Of a stretch of 62,000 bases of DNA, positions 1 through 11,595 are shown in pieces. The translations under genes and the position numbers were made by a program. A model generated the notes under the pieces. It searched no databases and was not told the DNA's origin. It was given only the letters and a program-made list of their open reading frames with translations. How positions within the stretch are numbered: position 1 is the first letter of the stretch; every line of letters starts with the position of its first letter. The stretch is from Cristatella mucedo (taxonomy: Eukaryota > Bryozoa > Phylactolaemata > Cristatellidae): the NCBI GenBank assembly GCA_009760855.2, contig WPIO01000069.1, positions 1,477,501-1,539,500 of the forward strand, in the 5' to 3' direction.

Positions 1-377
1 TGCTTTTAAATACCTTTCTGCCAGAAATTTCAACATGCTTTAAGTCACTTTCTGCAGGCTATGCTTAAATAGGCACACCATACCTGAAGCAGTCATTCAC
101 AACGGATTCCAGGAAGGAGTAAATGAAGAACATCGCAAAATGAAAAAGTAATTTCACAAGAGAGGTACTGCAAGCTAATTTCTAGCAACTTCTGTTTGAA
201 AACAAGATTTCTGCTGGAAAGGAACTATGAATACATGGCAGCATACGATTATCTGTCGAGTTTGATTGCATTTATTTCCGTGAAATCGCCAAGTTCAGGA
301 TGCTTTATTAGGAAAGTAGCTTATTGAATTTGCTAATCGCATTTATGCCATCGGGTCTCCTTCCCAAAGGCATGTAC
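1..377. other. Unassigned left edge
   Basis: AT-rich sequence without a convincing exon, RNA gene or repeat. If the minus-strand Ig gene continued past its proposed ends it could lie in an intron, but nothing here shows that. Confidence 0.3.
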
Positions 378-533
378 AAGACACACACGTGCACACACAC
401 GTGCGCTCGCGCGCGCACGAACACACACACACACACACACAGACACGGTCGCACACACATGCGCACCTGGACAAACACACACACACGCACACTCAGGCAA
501 AAGACACACAGAGACACACACACACACTGTGTT

Positions 534-608
<75 letters not shown>
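378..608. repeat. Compound (AC)n/(AT)n microsatellite
   Basis: An interrupted CA/CG-rich array (about 378-530) passes directly into an AT dinucleotide array (about 535-608). Long Thr/His- or Val/Cys-rich open frames across it on both strands are by-products of a dinucleotide repeat lacking stop codons and are not genes. Confidence 0.95.
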
Positions 609-611
<3 letters not shown>

Positions 612-1747
612 GTAACTGCTCTTAAAAGTCAGCAAACAGGTTTGGCACCATTAAGCAGCCAAACACAAGTTTATGCACCAATTTCCATACGATATGGAAC
701 TCAGGTTGCAAGAAACGTAGTGATTGAAATATTTTTATTTCTAGATGCTGTGCGTATTGAGGACATCCTGCCTAGCCAAAAAACTGGGTGACAACCAATT
801 CTTTCTATAATTTATAATAACTATAAACATTATGAATCGGATCCCTGGTTTGATTATTGATAGATGAACAAAACATGGTAGATGAAGTTATTTAGTGAGA
901 CTTATGTACTGCGAAAGTATAACATCGAGTGATAAAATATTACTCCTTTTCTAAATACGCCCCTGGAGCGGTCTTTTTCATCGAACTTGGTCCAAAACAA
1001 AGCACTCGGTATTAATTGGAAGTCAATCAATCACTTGAAACTAAAAACAAACGTTGAATTTTTAAAGCAATGACTTGCTTCCTTTAGCCTAATCATCGCA
1101 CTGTAGTTACAACAATAAAATTGTATGGCCGATTTGGCAAAACATCCAGAAGCTTGAAAGCCTACCTGCACCAAACAGCTATCCAGGGCTATAAATGGCT
1201 ATTAATTTGCCAGAAATAAGTTAACAATGGTATGTTTATCTTTGCTTACAAAACGGATGCGACTTTTTTCAGCAGATAGACCATCGCTTGCGATTATGTA
1301 TTGATAATTTACTTCAACCGAGATGAGGTAACTGAGGAGTCAACGTATTAACCTACTCAATGAATCCAGTGACTGCTGATCCGGATTCTGTAGAGGCCAC
1401 TGAAAACGCTTGAATTCTACCCACTGGACCACGACCACTCTTTGCCTACGTCTCATATGAAACGCATCGTTCATTGAAGTCAGTCTGCAAATGAGCCCGA
1501 CGGCTAGGACCCGGGTTGCCAGAATAGCCTAGGTGTGCATGGACGGCAATAATTGCCTGAACGTTTCTCTAAATTGCATGCAAATATGCTAAACGTTTCG
1601 GGTTAATCGAATCCTATTCGTCAGCAGAAAGACGGTGATTTCAAAATGAATTATTTATATTAAGAAAGTGTGCAACAGCTCAACAAATCCAGGGTAAAGA
1701 TCGAGTGCTCAATCATGGAAATTGAGCCTATTTTTTCGAGAAATATC
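609..1747. other. Unassigned intergenic or intronic DNA
   Basis: Stops occur in all frames and no mobile-element similarity is visible. I see nothing that supports a gene. Confidence 0.3.
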
Positions 1748-2203
1748 TCAAGATTGATGGCTGACTTTTGACAACCCTGGTGCATTCTTCGAGTGCCCCA
1801 CTGAGCGTTTCTGCATGCCTGGAGCAGCATTCTGCACTGACGCTCTTTTTTGTGCCACGAGTCTGTGCCATATCGTAGGAGGCTGCAAACGGCACACGCC
1901 AATATTGTCAGGACCTTCGTCCTCACAGTCAGTGATACCACCCAGGCAGGCACTGGAGCTGAGACTCCGGAGTTCGCACGTTTTTAATCTTTTCAGACCA
2001 GCATGTGGAATTGAAGTTCCGGGAAATGTTTCCAAGAACATGCACATCCATTCTATTGGGTTAAAACGAAATTTATTCCTAACATATCGTAAATCTTGAT
2101 TATAGAAAACTATAGTGTCCTTCGTTTCATTGAGCTCTTGCCCAGATAGTTTTTGAGATGGCTTCGACGTGATTCTGAAAGTTTTGCTCTTGAATCTGGT
2201 CAA
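1748..2203 (-). other. Unidentified 151-codon open frame in a GC-richer patch
   Basis: This is one of the longest uninterrupted frames in the window outside the retrotransposons. It has no recognisable domain, membrane span or signal peptide. The C-terminal third is rich in Arg, Lys, Ser, Gln and Pro. The opposite strand is also open for 94 codons over 1815-2099, which suggests that base composition rather than selection keeps the frames open. It could be a tail exon of a gene running left, an old transposon fragment, or chance. I do not recognise it. Confidence 0.15.
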
Positions 2204-2999
2204 CGGCGTCTGTGACTTAAAAACGCCATTTTATTTAGAGCAGCAATATGCAAAATGACTGGTTAATTCTGATTAAACTTACGGAAATTTGTTAATCCAG
2301 GACCTCTATCTGATCAAATTTTGATTTAATTATATTAAATGAAATACGAAAGCCCTTTTAATTTCTCATATATAGATTGTTCAGTACCTTGTCTATTCTA
2401 CTGCTGGGGCTAAGACCACACGGATCGAGGCGACATTAGTAAGGTAATTGCCACCGATCTGCCTTGTGAACGTGAACAAATTACATTCAAGCCTCCCGGC
2501 TTAAATTTAGCTTCCAAATTTCAGAAATTTTCTTGAAAACTGGGCACACTTTCACAAGCTGAAATGTCACATAATGTTCGCTTGTGTTTTTTAAATCAAA
2601 GTGGCCGAGCCAAAAGTATTGCATCTTTTATGGTGGTGGCATATCTAAAAATTGATTGACATTAAATCAGTTGATTCCACACCATAGCCATGTTGGCTTA
2701 AACGTAGTCAAAAACTTGGCCTCCACCCTTAAATGTCTATAGAAGGTCAGCTTGAAAATGCATGTCTTCTTCGAAATGTAGCTTATATTACCCTTATTTC
2801 TCGTTTCAAATTACTTGTCAATCGCCCAATTAGTCTTTGAAGCTCAATAAGTGAGCTCTTAAGGAAGAAATTCAATCATGTAAGGAACATAACTCCCCAC
2901 TCCACAGCAATTACCCTATAAAGCTGTCCGAACACTCATTTCGTGTTATTTACGCCTTGTTGAAGTTGCTGAAAAATCCTGTTCTAAATTGTATTGTCT
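2204..2999. other. Unassigned AT-rich DNA
   Basis: No exon, RNA or element is recognised. LINE-B similarity begins near the right end of this stretch. Confidence 0.3.
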
Positions 3000-3840
3000 T
3001 TCTATCTACTATAAAAGTAGCCGATGCCATATTGAATTTGGCTCCACAGTCAAGTGTGCATAATTTAATATACATAAAATTGCTAAAATTGTGGTTTCTT
3101 AGAATGGGATACCACGTCCAAATTGTTCAACCCTTTTGTAACACATCTTCTTTTCTTCTGTAATTCACTGCTTACTGCTATACTGGCCCGTGCACTCAAG
3201 GAGTTATAACTTGTTCAAAACCCAGCAGCTAGGCTTGTCTGCGGTGATTGTCCCAGTTGCAAGTCACACCACTTCTTCTAGACTTCCACTGCCTCACAGT
3301 CACGCAACTTGTCCACTTCAGTGTTTTGTTGCTCACTTTTAGGTCGGTTCATTCTTTGGCTCCATCCTGCCTAGTAGACCTACTTCCCAACTAGACTAAG
3401 CATCGTGCCATACGCTTTTCGGAATCTGCCTTATAAGTCATACCTCCTCAAAATCTGAACTCATTTGGAAGCATAGCATTAAGTAGTAATGCTCTCAAAG
3501 CCTGGAAATCACTCCGTACTGCGTCACGACATTTCCTGACTTGTGCAGAGTGACCAAGAAACTAAAAACGCATCAATGCATTACAGCGTTCGGTGGGTCA
3601 CTGTGACTCGTCCTTTACCTACTTACGTCGGCTGACATTGTGCAAGCTGGCAATAACCAAAATGACATGCTGACTCTGTGCATATCCCCTCAAACAATGT
3701 TAGGTTTGTGGTTTATTTAACACCATGCCAATAATGATGCCAAAGTGCATCCTTTACAGCCAATTTAAAGTAACTAGACAGAGATTGAGTTCCTCTGGAG
3801 CGTCACCTCCAAGTTATCAATATTATTAGTATTAATACTT
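3000..3840 (+). mobile_element. LINE-B fragment, 3' end, strongly decayed
   Basis: The stretch can be followed alongside the better copy at 38853-40310: CTCCACAGTCAAGTG near 3042, ACCACGTCCAAATTGTTCA near 3111, CAGCAGCTAGGCTTGTCTG near 3224, and the 3' hairpin region ending in an AT-rich ATT tail near 3830. It encodes remnants of the reverse transcriptase C-terminal domain, broken by many stops. It is 5'-truncated, as is usual for elements inserted by target-primed reverse transcription. Confidence 0.75.
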
Positions 3841-4399
3841 CTTCAAAGCGTTTCTTCTAAATTTAGCATTCAGGCTAATGTCAAAATAGCTCTCGTTTTT
3901 CAAAACAGACAATACGAAATTGCACCGACTTCCCACCGGCTGCAGGAGAGTCCTGGGGTATGAATTTGCTGAAAATACCACGTTTGCAAGTACTACTTAG
4001 TTCAACTGTGCTCAAGAGTAACATGCTGTTAAGAAATAGCCAAGGATACCTGCAAATCTTAATGTGGGCTGATACTAGGCATGTACAAGATTACACCCTG
4101 CGTGTTATGTACAATAGTGATATGGTTGTTCACAGTGTTCTGGTTACCACCAACCGCTTGATCATGCTTTCCTTCCACCTCATGTAAAGTGGGTAATACT
4201 AAATTTTGTTCTTGATATGCTCTATAACAACGTGATATTAATAATATTTCTAGTACTATAAGTAACTGTCTAGTTACGGCTTGAAGTTGAGAAACAAGAG
4301 GCAAACATAGCAGCTATGAAACACTAGTAGTTGTTCCTTTTACCATCTGTATCAAACACTCTAGAATGAGGTGTGGCAGACAAGCTGAACTCATATACT
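3841..4399. other. Unassigned DNA between two LINE-B fragments
   Basis: Short open frames on both strands (75 and 81 codons) show no recognisable motifs. Nothing further is supported. Confidence 0.3.
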
Positions 4400-5535
4400 G
4401 ATTCAGCACCACACATCTTGCATAGCAATGATTGGAATTGCAATGCAGTCGTTCAGGTTTTTACTCAGAGGGAGACTCCAGAATATTGAGATTAATGGAA
4501 AAAGATTATCCAATGGACCTCTCAAGTATGGGGTACATCAGGGCTAGGTGCTTGGTCCCATTCTTTTCACGATTTTTACTCTCCTTCTTGCCGATGCAAT
4601 TGCAGGCACAGTGAAGGATTTAATTTCTATGCAGATTGTACTTAGTGGTACCTTTACTTTGATTAACTCTCTTCCCTCTAGTACTTACAGCTACCTCAGC
4701 TCCACTGCTGCACATATTGGTAAAACCTTCTGAGAGGAAAGGACAAGAAAACCACCTTGCTATTTGATTTGGGCAAACCGAGTGTGATTTGGAAATTGGA
4801 AATGTTACACTCACAATCGGCTGTGCGAGCCTGTTTTCTGTTGAATCTGCACGATATCTATGCGTTATACTCCAACGTGACCTTTGATTAGACATCCTCA
4901 TCATCTCCATAGTCAAGTCTGCCTACTTTCAGCCGCACAACGTTGGTAAAGCTCAACCTCGTTTAGACAGGGATAACCCTTCATAACTAGTCCAAGCATG
5001 AGTGGCATCCAGTTTCGACTGCTGTAGCTCACAGCTTACCGATCTAACAACCAGTTCAATTAAAAGCATGCAGCCAGTGCAAAACTTTGCAGCTATTTCT
5101 GTCTGTCGTGAGCTTCCCAGTTGCAAAATTATACATCACGTCTGACCAATCTGCACCGCCTCCAACTCAAGCAAAGCCTCATCTTCTACGTTGTAATACT
5201 TGATTTTAGGTCACAATTCTTTGGCTCAAGCCTTCAATCACATCAACTAGCCAATCAGTCTGACCATCGTATTTCACATCTGTGGCTCCTTTAGTGTATG
5301 CCTAAATTAACTTATGAATGCTGACACTGCGCATTCATCTAATGGGATTACCTGCAAGATGACCCGGTGCATGTTACCCTAAACGTGCTATTCTTGTGGC
5401 TTATTGAGCATGCTACTACTAAGCATTCAATCCTTCTTTATTTGCTGTAAGCCTAAAGTGCCTAAAGAAAGATTTTTTTCTCTTAGGGCGGGGTATAACA
5501 TGTATTTTTTTAAATATTACTATTATTATTATGGA
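4400..5535 (+). mobile_element. LINE-B fragment with reverse transcriptase palm remnant
   Basis: Around 4530-4600 the frame reads LGPILFTIFTLLLADAIAG, corresponding to the SVLGPxLF segment ahead of the catalytic YxDD in CR1/L2-type reverse transcriptases. The C-terminal domain follows (Cys/Arg-rich, near 5070-5200). The 3' end has the LINE-B hairpin (AAAGTGCCTAAAGAAAGAT near 5457) and a (TAT)n tail near 5519-5533. Stops and frameshifts interrupt it throughout, so it is inactive. Confidence 0.78.
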
Positions 5536-5848
5536 AAAATGCTATTTAGAAATAATAGTTTTAGCATTATCGCTTTTATTATTGTGCTTGCCATTTAGGG
5601 AAACAATTTAGATTGGTTACTTTTTTATCAATTTTACTTTGTCTTACCTGCAGGAGTCTTTGATATTTAGTTACTCAATTTAGAAAGCTATAGCATTAGC
5701 TTTTAATGATTGAGCATTCAATTTTAGCATTTATTTTAGCTGAAAAATCATATCTTCTAGTTGCCAATCTAGGGATGTCACTGATTTCCTTTGTGGTGCT
5801 TTGAGATGCACGTTCTCGTGATTTCAAGCACTTTTGCATGTGAGTGCG
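5536..5848. other. Unassigned AT-rich DNA
   Basis: Nothing is recognised immediately right of the LINE-B tail. Confidence 0.3.
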
Positions 5849-5885
5849 ACATGACATGCAAAGCTCGCTTTGCATGCAAAATGTC
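5849..5885. repeat. Inverted repeat (near-perfect hairpin)
   Basis: The arms CATGCAAAGC and GCTTTGCATG are perfect complements separated by only TC (5855-5876). Outer arms CGACAT and ATGTCG extend the pairing with small bulges. No gene is adjacent, so the role is unknown. It could be a cruciform-prone site or the relic of a palindromic transposon end. Confidence 0.75.
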
Positions 5886-6253
5886 GTCTGTCACAAGGTG
5901 GCATTAGAATGATACGTGAGCAGAATGAAATCCAGCATCATCGGCAAAAGAATTGAGTTGTGGTATTACCATTGTGCCTACTTCCTCCTTGTGATAGATA
6001 AGGTGATAAGTAAGCCTGAACGAGTTACAGAATTTCCAAATAAATTGCCTGTAGCCATGCATCAACCCACTGCTTGACGGACTGTCAAGGATAAGCAGCT
6101 TTCACCATGTTTTGATTTACGTATAGCTTATAATTGACATCGGTATTGTGTCGCCAAACGCTCAGAAAAAAACCAACAACAACTGCTATTTAATCAACCC
6201 CTGGTCTTTTAATAGTTGTTCAGCATTAAAGAAAGTCAATGTAACACACCTCT
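5886..6253. other. Unassigned DNA
   Basis: No feature is recognised. Confidence 0.3.
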
Positions 6254-6305
<52 letters not shown>

Positions 6306-6338
6306 ACACACACACATTTATATATATATATATGTATG

Positions 6339-6388
<50 letters not shown>
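6254..6388. repeat. Compound (AC)n/(AT)n microsatellite
   Basis: A CA array (about 6254-6316) is followed by a TA array with ATGTATG interruptions. Open frames reading through it are repeat artefacts. Confidence 0.95.
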
Positions 6389-6389
<1 letters not shown>

Positions 6390-6548
6390 CTTACGTAATG
6401 TTAGGATTATTGAATTCAAAGTAGACTGCTGAAACTTTACCTTCTTTATCATTGATCATTGCAAAGAATGACACAGAGTTTTGGCTACTCTTTTGGAGCT
6501 ATAGCCACGTCATCGCAATTGTTGCCTAATAAAAATATAAATTATTTA

Positions 6549-6677
6549 TTATTTTGTGAGCTCAGTGCATCCATCCAGTGGCAATCTATTGGGCATTAGG
6601 CTTTCCTCGGGTGAAGCAGGGTGTTTCAGGTGCTCTTTTTCTGTCACCATGTGGTGCTCCTCTACACTTGTAGTCAT
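6549..6677 (-). CDS. Candidate alternative terminal exon of the Ig-like gene
   Basis: A short minus-strand frame, 42 codons from an ATG at 6677, has a composition unlike chance AT-rich DNA: Glu, His, Lys and Pro with few hydrophobics (for example VEEHHMVTEKEH and PASPEESLMP), ending in TAA at 6549-6551. A phase-1 acceptor is possible at 6662-6663, giving a 113-nt exon that would splice in frame from the D2 donor at 7497. The stop overlaps TAATAAATAA, so AATAAA begins directly after it. The polypyrimidine tract is poor and no membrane span is encoded. It could be an alternative cytoplasmic or secreted tail, a separate gene's last exon, or chance. Confidence 0.25.
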   Translation of the reverse strand: MTTSVEEHHMVTEKEHLKHPASPEESLMPNRLPLDGCTELTK

Positions 6678-7103
6678 CAACCGTTAATAAGTAGAAGATA
6701 AGCTACATTTCTATACATATGCATACAATTCTTACATATATATTTAGAATTTCGGAAATATTTAGAGTTTATTCAAGTTTTTCACCCCACTATGGGATCT
6801 TTCGACTAAATCAAGGTAAAATTTCTCACTGCTGAATAAAATTTTCCTTTGCAGGCAATGTAAAGTACCTTGAAAAACATCGAATTCTCTGAAACTCCTA
6901 TATCCAACGTGTTATCATTAATACAATTTAAATATTGACATTGAGACCACCGAAACAATGAAAATTAACATATTAACTTTCGGCTATCTGCAGCAAAGTT
7001 TGAATTAATAGATTGAAACTGAAATAAGGAATCATTGGAGCAACCTAGCAATGTTAAATATATTTTAATTTGTTCAGCTATATGGTAGTACTTTTCAGCC
7101 AAA
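6678..7103. other. Unassigned DNA downstream of the Ig-like gene
   Basis: AT-rich, with no exon or repeat recognised. Confidence 0.3.
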
Positions 7104-7109
7104 TTTATT
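7104..7109 (-). terminator. Polyadenylation signal AATAAA
   Basis: On the minus strand AATAAA lies about 24 bases past the TAA that ends the proposed terminal exon at 7133. The 3' untranslated region would be very short. Because AATAAA is common in AT-rich DNA, its value here rests on its position. Confidence 0.4.
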
Positions 7110-7132
7110 TGGAAAATTCATTGAAATATCAG

Positions 7133-7290
7133 TTATAAGGAAAGAGTAGGAAACTTTTGTGAGATATATCCATCATGCAATACTGGAGCTGATGGGGAAC
7201 TAACCACGTTTATGTCATCCATGATAGCACCATAAATAATTAGAATCTTTGTTAACCTGATGGAATAAATCATAGCTGTACCCAGATTTC
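7133..7290 (-). CDS. Proposed terminal exon of Ig-like gene IgL-1
   Basis: The acceptor CCTTGATCTTAG sits at 7291-7302 and the exon opens in phase 1, the phase needed to follow D2. It encodes 52 residues before TAA: a partly hydrophobic stretch (GTAMIYSIRLTKILIIYGAI) with an Arg and a Lys inside, then a polar tail rich in Ser and Pro ending FPTLSL. The hydrophobic run is weak for a transmembrane helix, so a secreted form, a marginal membrane anchor or an incorrect exon choice are all possible. The intron to D2 would be only 207 bases. Reading through the D2 donor without splicing would end after about a dozen codons. Confidence 0.4.
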
Positions 7291-7497
7291 CTAAGATCAA
7301 GGATGATTTGATAAAATGTTTCCTGTCATACTTTAACATACCCCGGAAAAAGAGTAGGTGGGAAGGCGAGCTACAGTGGTTTCGAGAAAATTCGTTAAAA
7401 CACTGGCAATCAAACGTTTTAGCACGACAATTATAGAAAATATTTACAATTTCACAGTTATACTAGTAACATAAAGTTACATAAATACTATACATAC

Positions 7498-7896
7498 CGG
7501 AGGAGATGATTAGGTTAACTGGTCGCTGAATTAGGATTCCACTCCGTGCGCCATCATAACCATCAAAACCTCTAATGTACAAGCGTAAGCGAAATGTTCC
7601 ATTGTCTGCAAGCTTCAAGTTCTCAATAGATAACTCAATTTTCATGTTAAACCCGTCGTCAGACAATCTTTCACACTTAAATTCTAAGGTGGATAGCATT
7701 CCTAAATGCAAGTCACTTTGATAGCATCTCGGGTAACGAAGAATTTCCGCTTTAGATACTACTGTTGGATCACCATCTTTCAGGAAGCTAAATTCAATTG
7801 GCAGATCGATATTTGTAGCATTAATTACGACGCTAACTGTGGACCCAACGGTAGTATATACGTTTGTTAAGCTGGCATTCATTCTGTAAGGATAGT
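7498..7896 (-). CDS. Ig-like domain exon D2 of IgL-1
   Basis: This is a 399-nt exon with acceptor TTTTGTAG and donor G|GTATGT, phase 1 at both ends, the classic arrangement for one shuffled Ig domain. The 133 residues show a B-strand-like GSTVSVVIN, paired cysteines in PRCYQS and EFKCER, and the Ig signature LADNGTFRLRL (Asp-x-Gly-x-Phe before strand F). The usual strand-F cysteine is absent and replaced by Arg. Three N-glycosylation sequons (NAS, NAT, NGT) point to an extracellular protein. A longer phase-0 start near 7938 is possible, because the frame is open to TATTTGTAG, but it would not match the upstream exon's phase. The family is not recognised; the fold call rests on pattern. Confidence 0.75.
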
Positions 7897-7939
7897 CTAC
7901 AAAATTAGGTTGCATATCGCAAAACGTTTTGCAGTACCA

Positions 7940-9402
7940 CTACAAATATACAAATAATATTTTCAATCAAAATTTACAGCAACGATAGTAGGCAAACTAA
8001 AATGAAAATGAGTAGTCACTTAAAATAAGCAGCGTACATCTTTTTAATTGACCAAATATTTGTATTTTACTTTCAAGATCACAATTTGAAATAGATAAAT
8101 GAACATACATATCAATGTCAGTTTGAATAGTTTTTCAGCTTCATATTTTGATAGTGAATATACTGTTCATGGACATGGCAAGAAAGATATTTTGCCATAA
8201 CTCATTACATGTGTTCACTGCTAGAACGTGATACAATAGCTGCCTTCATCACGGTCAACTTTTTAAAGCACTGTCAATTTAACATCTATTTAGGGTTTAT
8301 TTGTACTTGTTCCCAGTACTTGGATTTAGTCTGTATCCGACCAAGAAATAATATAGTAAGCTAACATTTAAAATGAAATTATAAGATTTCACAAAGGTTT
8401 CCTGATATAAATAAAACATATTGCAAAGGTAATGGAAAAAACTTGCTTCAGGAGTGTTTTGTACGGTCACTTTTTTTATTTAAACCTACCTTGGTTGAAA
8501 AACTAGTTTAACCTTTCTTCTTTCTTTATGCTGGATAAAAGCTATGTGTCTCTAGAAAATAGCTCTACACATTCCTAAAATTATTTCAGTATGCCATTCA
8601 TATCATAGCCAAACTAAAGCTTAATCCGACTTACACATGCCTAACTACATAATGGTCACCTCAGGTAGCTTCTGTTTCAGAATATAAAATCTATTTGGAA
8701 ATATAGGACTGACGGCATACGGTACTGGGAATGTCGGGGAAGCTTGAAAGAATGGAAGCTCAAATAAGCTTTTACTTATAAAATAGTTGTGGATGCAATG
8801 CCAAATTTTGATCATTGACGACCGAACGTAACGCGGTAAGTCAAATCACTACAAAACCAGTCTGCTTAACAAATTCAATGCCTAACGAATTTAATGCCTA
8901 ACGAAATAACGAACCCAACCTCTCCAAGGTAATGTAATAATCCTAAGAATCCATCCCACCGAGCAATACCATTTCAAAATGGCTAGTTACCTCATGAGTT
9001 TAAGTCTTACCCCGTTTCTGAGAGGCAATAAGGCAAATGCAAACAGACGAATTAAATTATAATATAAGAGCAATATCATCTGCTTTATTTCCACAGTGCT
9101 CTGAGAGACCATGATCTATATCCACGCGTCTATGTAGTGGCAAGGCTCTAGCACCCCTACCTTCAGCCCACTGTCATCAAGTCAAGGAATGGGTAAAAGT
9201 AATCCGCGAGTGATGTCTTTTACTACTTTGTAGAGACAGAAACTAAAAACATTCCTCTTCAAGCATTTTTGGTTCGTATGACATGTAGCAAGTCGATTTG
9301 ATTCAGTGAACCTTAAGGGTAGGATGCCTCGATTATTGCCAGAACAACCAAGATAGTTAAGCAGGAGCTGGAGAAGGGACGGACCTAAACGTGAGTGAAG
9401 AT
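7940..9402. other. Intronic AT-rich DNA (between D1 and D2)
   Basis: If D1 and D2 belong together, this is part of an intron of about 11.3 kb. A small direct repeat of ATGCCTAACGAA occurs near 8880-8905. No further exon is supported. Confidence 0.35.
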
Positions 9403-9588
9403 TAAATAAATAAATAATAAATCTAGCTACTTAAACAGCCTCTTTTTGTATAGCGACAGAAGAGTCTTTACGGCTATCACCACCGCTTGCAGTGGCGATA
9501 AAGGATCGCCCACCACAGGAATTGAACCCACGACCTCGGGACCGAGGTCATGAAAGCAACCACCTTACCTAGTGAGCCATTACGGCTC
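9403..9588 (-). mobile_element. SINE-A copy (tRNA-headed)
   Basis: Read on the minus strand it begins with a tRNA-like head: an A-box-like TGGCTCACTAGGTAAGGTGG and a B-box-like GTGGGTTCAATTCC. A shared body follows (TGATAGCCGTAAAG...AAAAGAGGCTGTTTAA) and an AAAT-rich tail that appears at 9404-9420 on the plus strand as AAATAAATAAATAATAAAT. Copies at 41575, 41966, 43393 and 28845 share head, body and tail. It is non-coding and transcribed by RNA polymerase III if alive. Confidence 0.85.
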
Positions 9589-10927
9589 ATCATTTGAGGT
9601 AAGTGAGCTACTATATTGTAATGTAGCAATTCAAATTTTCGCCAGTTTTATTTTGAAAGCACTAACAATACTTACTAGAGATTTACAACTTCAAATTGGT
9701 ATGCCTATTCAATCGCACCATGAAACAGCTGATAGCAATATTCGAAACTAGTGCTCTCAGGAAGTTTTCCAGGTGACCACATTTCAGACTACACTGGGCA
9801 ATATGCAGTGCTAGTTCTTAACTTAAGTTTTTAATATATTTCGCCTGCTTATGCATGTCAATTGACCATGTGGTTTATGTTAGGATCAGGATACCTAAAC
9901 ATGTAATAGCAAGGAATGAATACCTGATCCTCAATTTTTCGAACCCAAAATGGCAAGGATAATTGTGTACATGGTTGTTCTCAATTTTATAGAGAATTAA
10001 ATATTTCGTCATCGGATTTATAAATTCTTGACGAGTTTACACATAATCTTGAATTCGTGCACGGAGTACGGGAAGCTTTGCATGTTAAAATTCAAAGGCA
10101 GGAGCAATACGATAAACAAGCAGCAGAAATTATAGTTACAGCTGAATGTGCTTAAGTGCATTGATTCTATTGAGAAGCAATAAGATATGCTTGCAAAATT
10201 TACTTTTAGGTGTGCCATCTTGAGTTATCGATAGCATAAGCTCTGCTGGCTTTGGCATCATTTTCATTGATCTGGAGTTTCGTATGAGCTTTACTTAGTC
10301 ATTAAAACTAACAAAATAGAGCTTGATTACATTCAAAACATGTACAAAGAATCTCTGCAGCAAGATTTCTTGGCGATATATTTTACTTTTCTGCCTCGCC
10401 AATTTGCTAAAAGGCAACTCTAAATCCATTTACAATGATATTGCATTAGTCTTTATAAGATAATACAGTTTTTGGTTTATGAATTATTCTTAAGACATTG
10501 CTTAAATAGCTGTAGAAATGGGATACAGCGGTTAACTACTTATATTAGGATAAAGACGTATTTTAAAACTGCTTTCGACTCAGGTTAAATCTCTCTACTA
10601 ATTATAAACTGTCTTTGAAAGTCGTCTTATATTTGTATTAAGTCTACTCACCAGGATCTAAGTTCTTGTATTTAAAGTTGGGATGAATTTCTGAAAGAAA
10701 TAGAAAAACGGCAGTACCAACATGGTACCATGCACTGTACAATTAGATAAGTCCATGTTTTGCAATATCAGACGTATGTTCCGAGATCAGTTTTTGAGGC
10801 ATACTAAAGTAATAATAGTTACAATTTATTTAATTGTGACGTCTGAATTTTTTTTATCTCTCTAGGCACTGTACATGTGCTGCAATGGAACCATTATGGA
10901 ACTAATAATGGGATGAGGCACCATGCT
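9589..10927. other. Intronic AT-rich DNA
   Basis: A 66-codon minus-strand frame at 10018-10218 has no motif. Nothing else is recognised. Confidence 0.3.
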
Positions 10928-11080
10928 AGTCGGATCCCAGTGGTTAAGGTGCTAGCCCGACCAAGGTCTGGCCAAGGTCGTGTGAGCAAGCATTAAGGGC
11001 TATGTAAACCTCATGAATATAGATTGTAGTTCTCTTAGAGAACTATACAAATTAATTGTACTTCTATTCTTCAATTTTAA
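10928..11080 (+). mobile_element. SINE-B copy, degenerate
   Basis: The A-box region CAGTGGTTAAGGTGCT and a decayed B-box (GGTCGTGTGAGCAAGC) match the cleaner copies at 27078 and 45330. The 3' part (AGATTGTAGTTCTCTTAGAG) is a decayed form of the LINE-B hairpin. Confidence 0.6.
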
Positions 11081-11595
11081 CAAGCAATTCATTGTTAGTG
11101 GTTGTATCTAAATGGTCAGTATGCAAATATGGGCAGTGGCAGCACACAGTGTGAGCACACATGCTAATTCGCGGAAAAAAATAAAAACGCCATCTGAAAT
11201 GCTTTTATAAATAGAAGTGCTTATTGCTTCCTCTTGAATCTTGCTATAACTTAGGAGGCCGTTGTATCAGTCGAGAGTGGTTTTCAGACATCGGGAGCAA
11301 ACCAACTAAAGGCATCGTTCCCAGATGGCTTGGGTTCGACTTGTAACTTAATAACTGGATATAGAAAAACCAGTGTTATGAAATTCAGCTCGGTGGGTTA
11401 GTGGATATCACTGGTGTGCTTGGGTCAAAGGACAAAAAGACCTACAAGCAAGTTATAGTACCTTGAAGTCGATGGGCGGCTTAACTGCTAGCCAGTGCAT
11501 GTTAGTGATAAGGGCTGTTAAGAGGCGAATTTAACTTGCACCTAACAAAAGTCAACCTGCTGCAGAACTCTGCACATACTATTAGTTCCTATGTA
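11081..11595. other. Intronic DNA
   Basis: No feature is supported. LINE-A similarity begins at the right edge. Confidence 0.3.

Noticed and set aside
378-608. Long open frames on both strands
   Set aside because: They are dinucleotide-repeat translations (Thr/His, Val/Cys, Ile/Tyr). The same applies at 6254, 22936, 33042, 36753, 38038 and 59545.
9480-9588. tRNA gene on the minus strand
   Set aside because: The same head recurs at 41575, 41966, 43393 and 28845 with identical body and tail; it is SINE-A.
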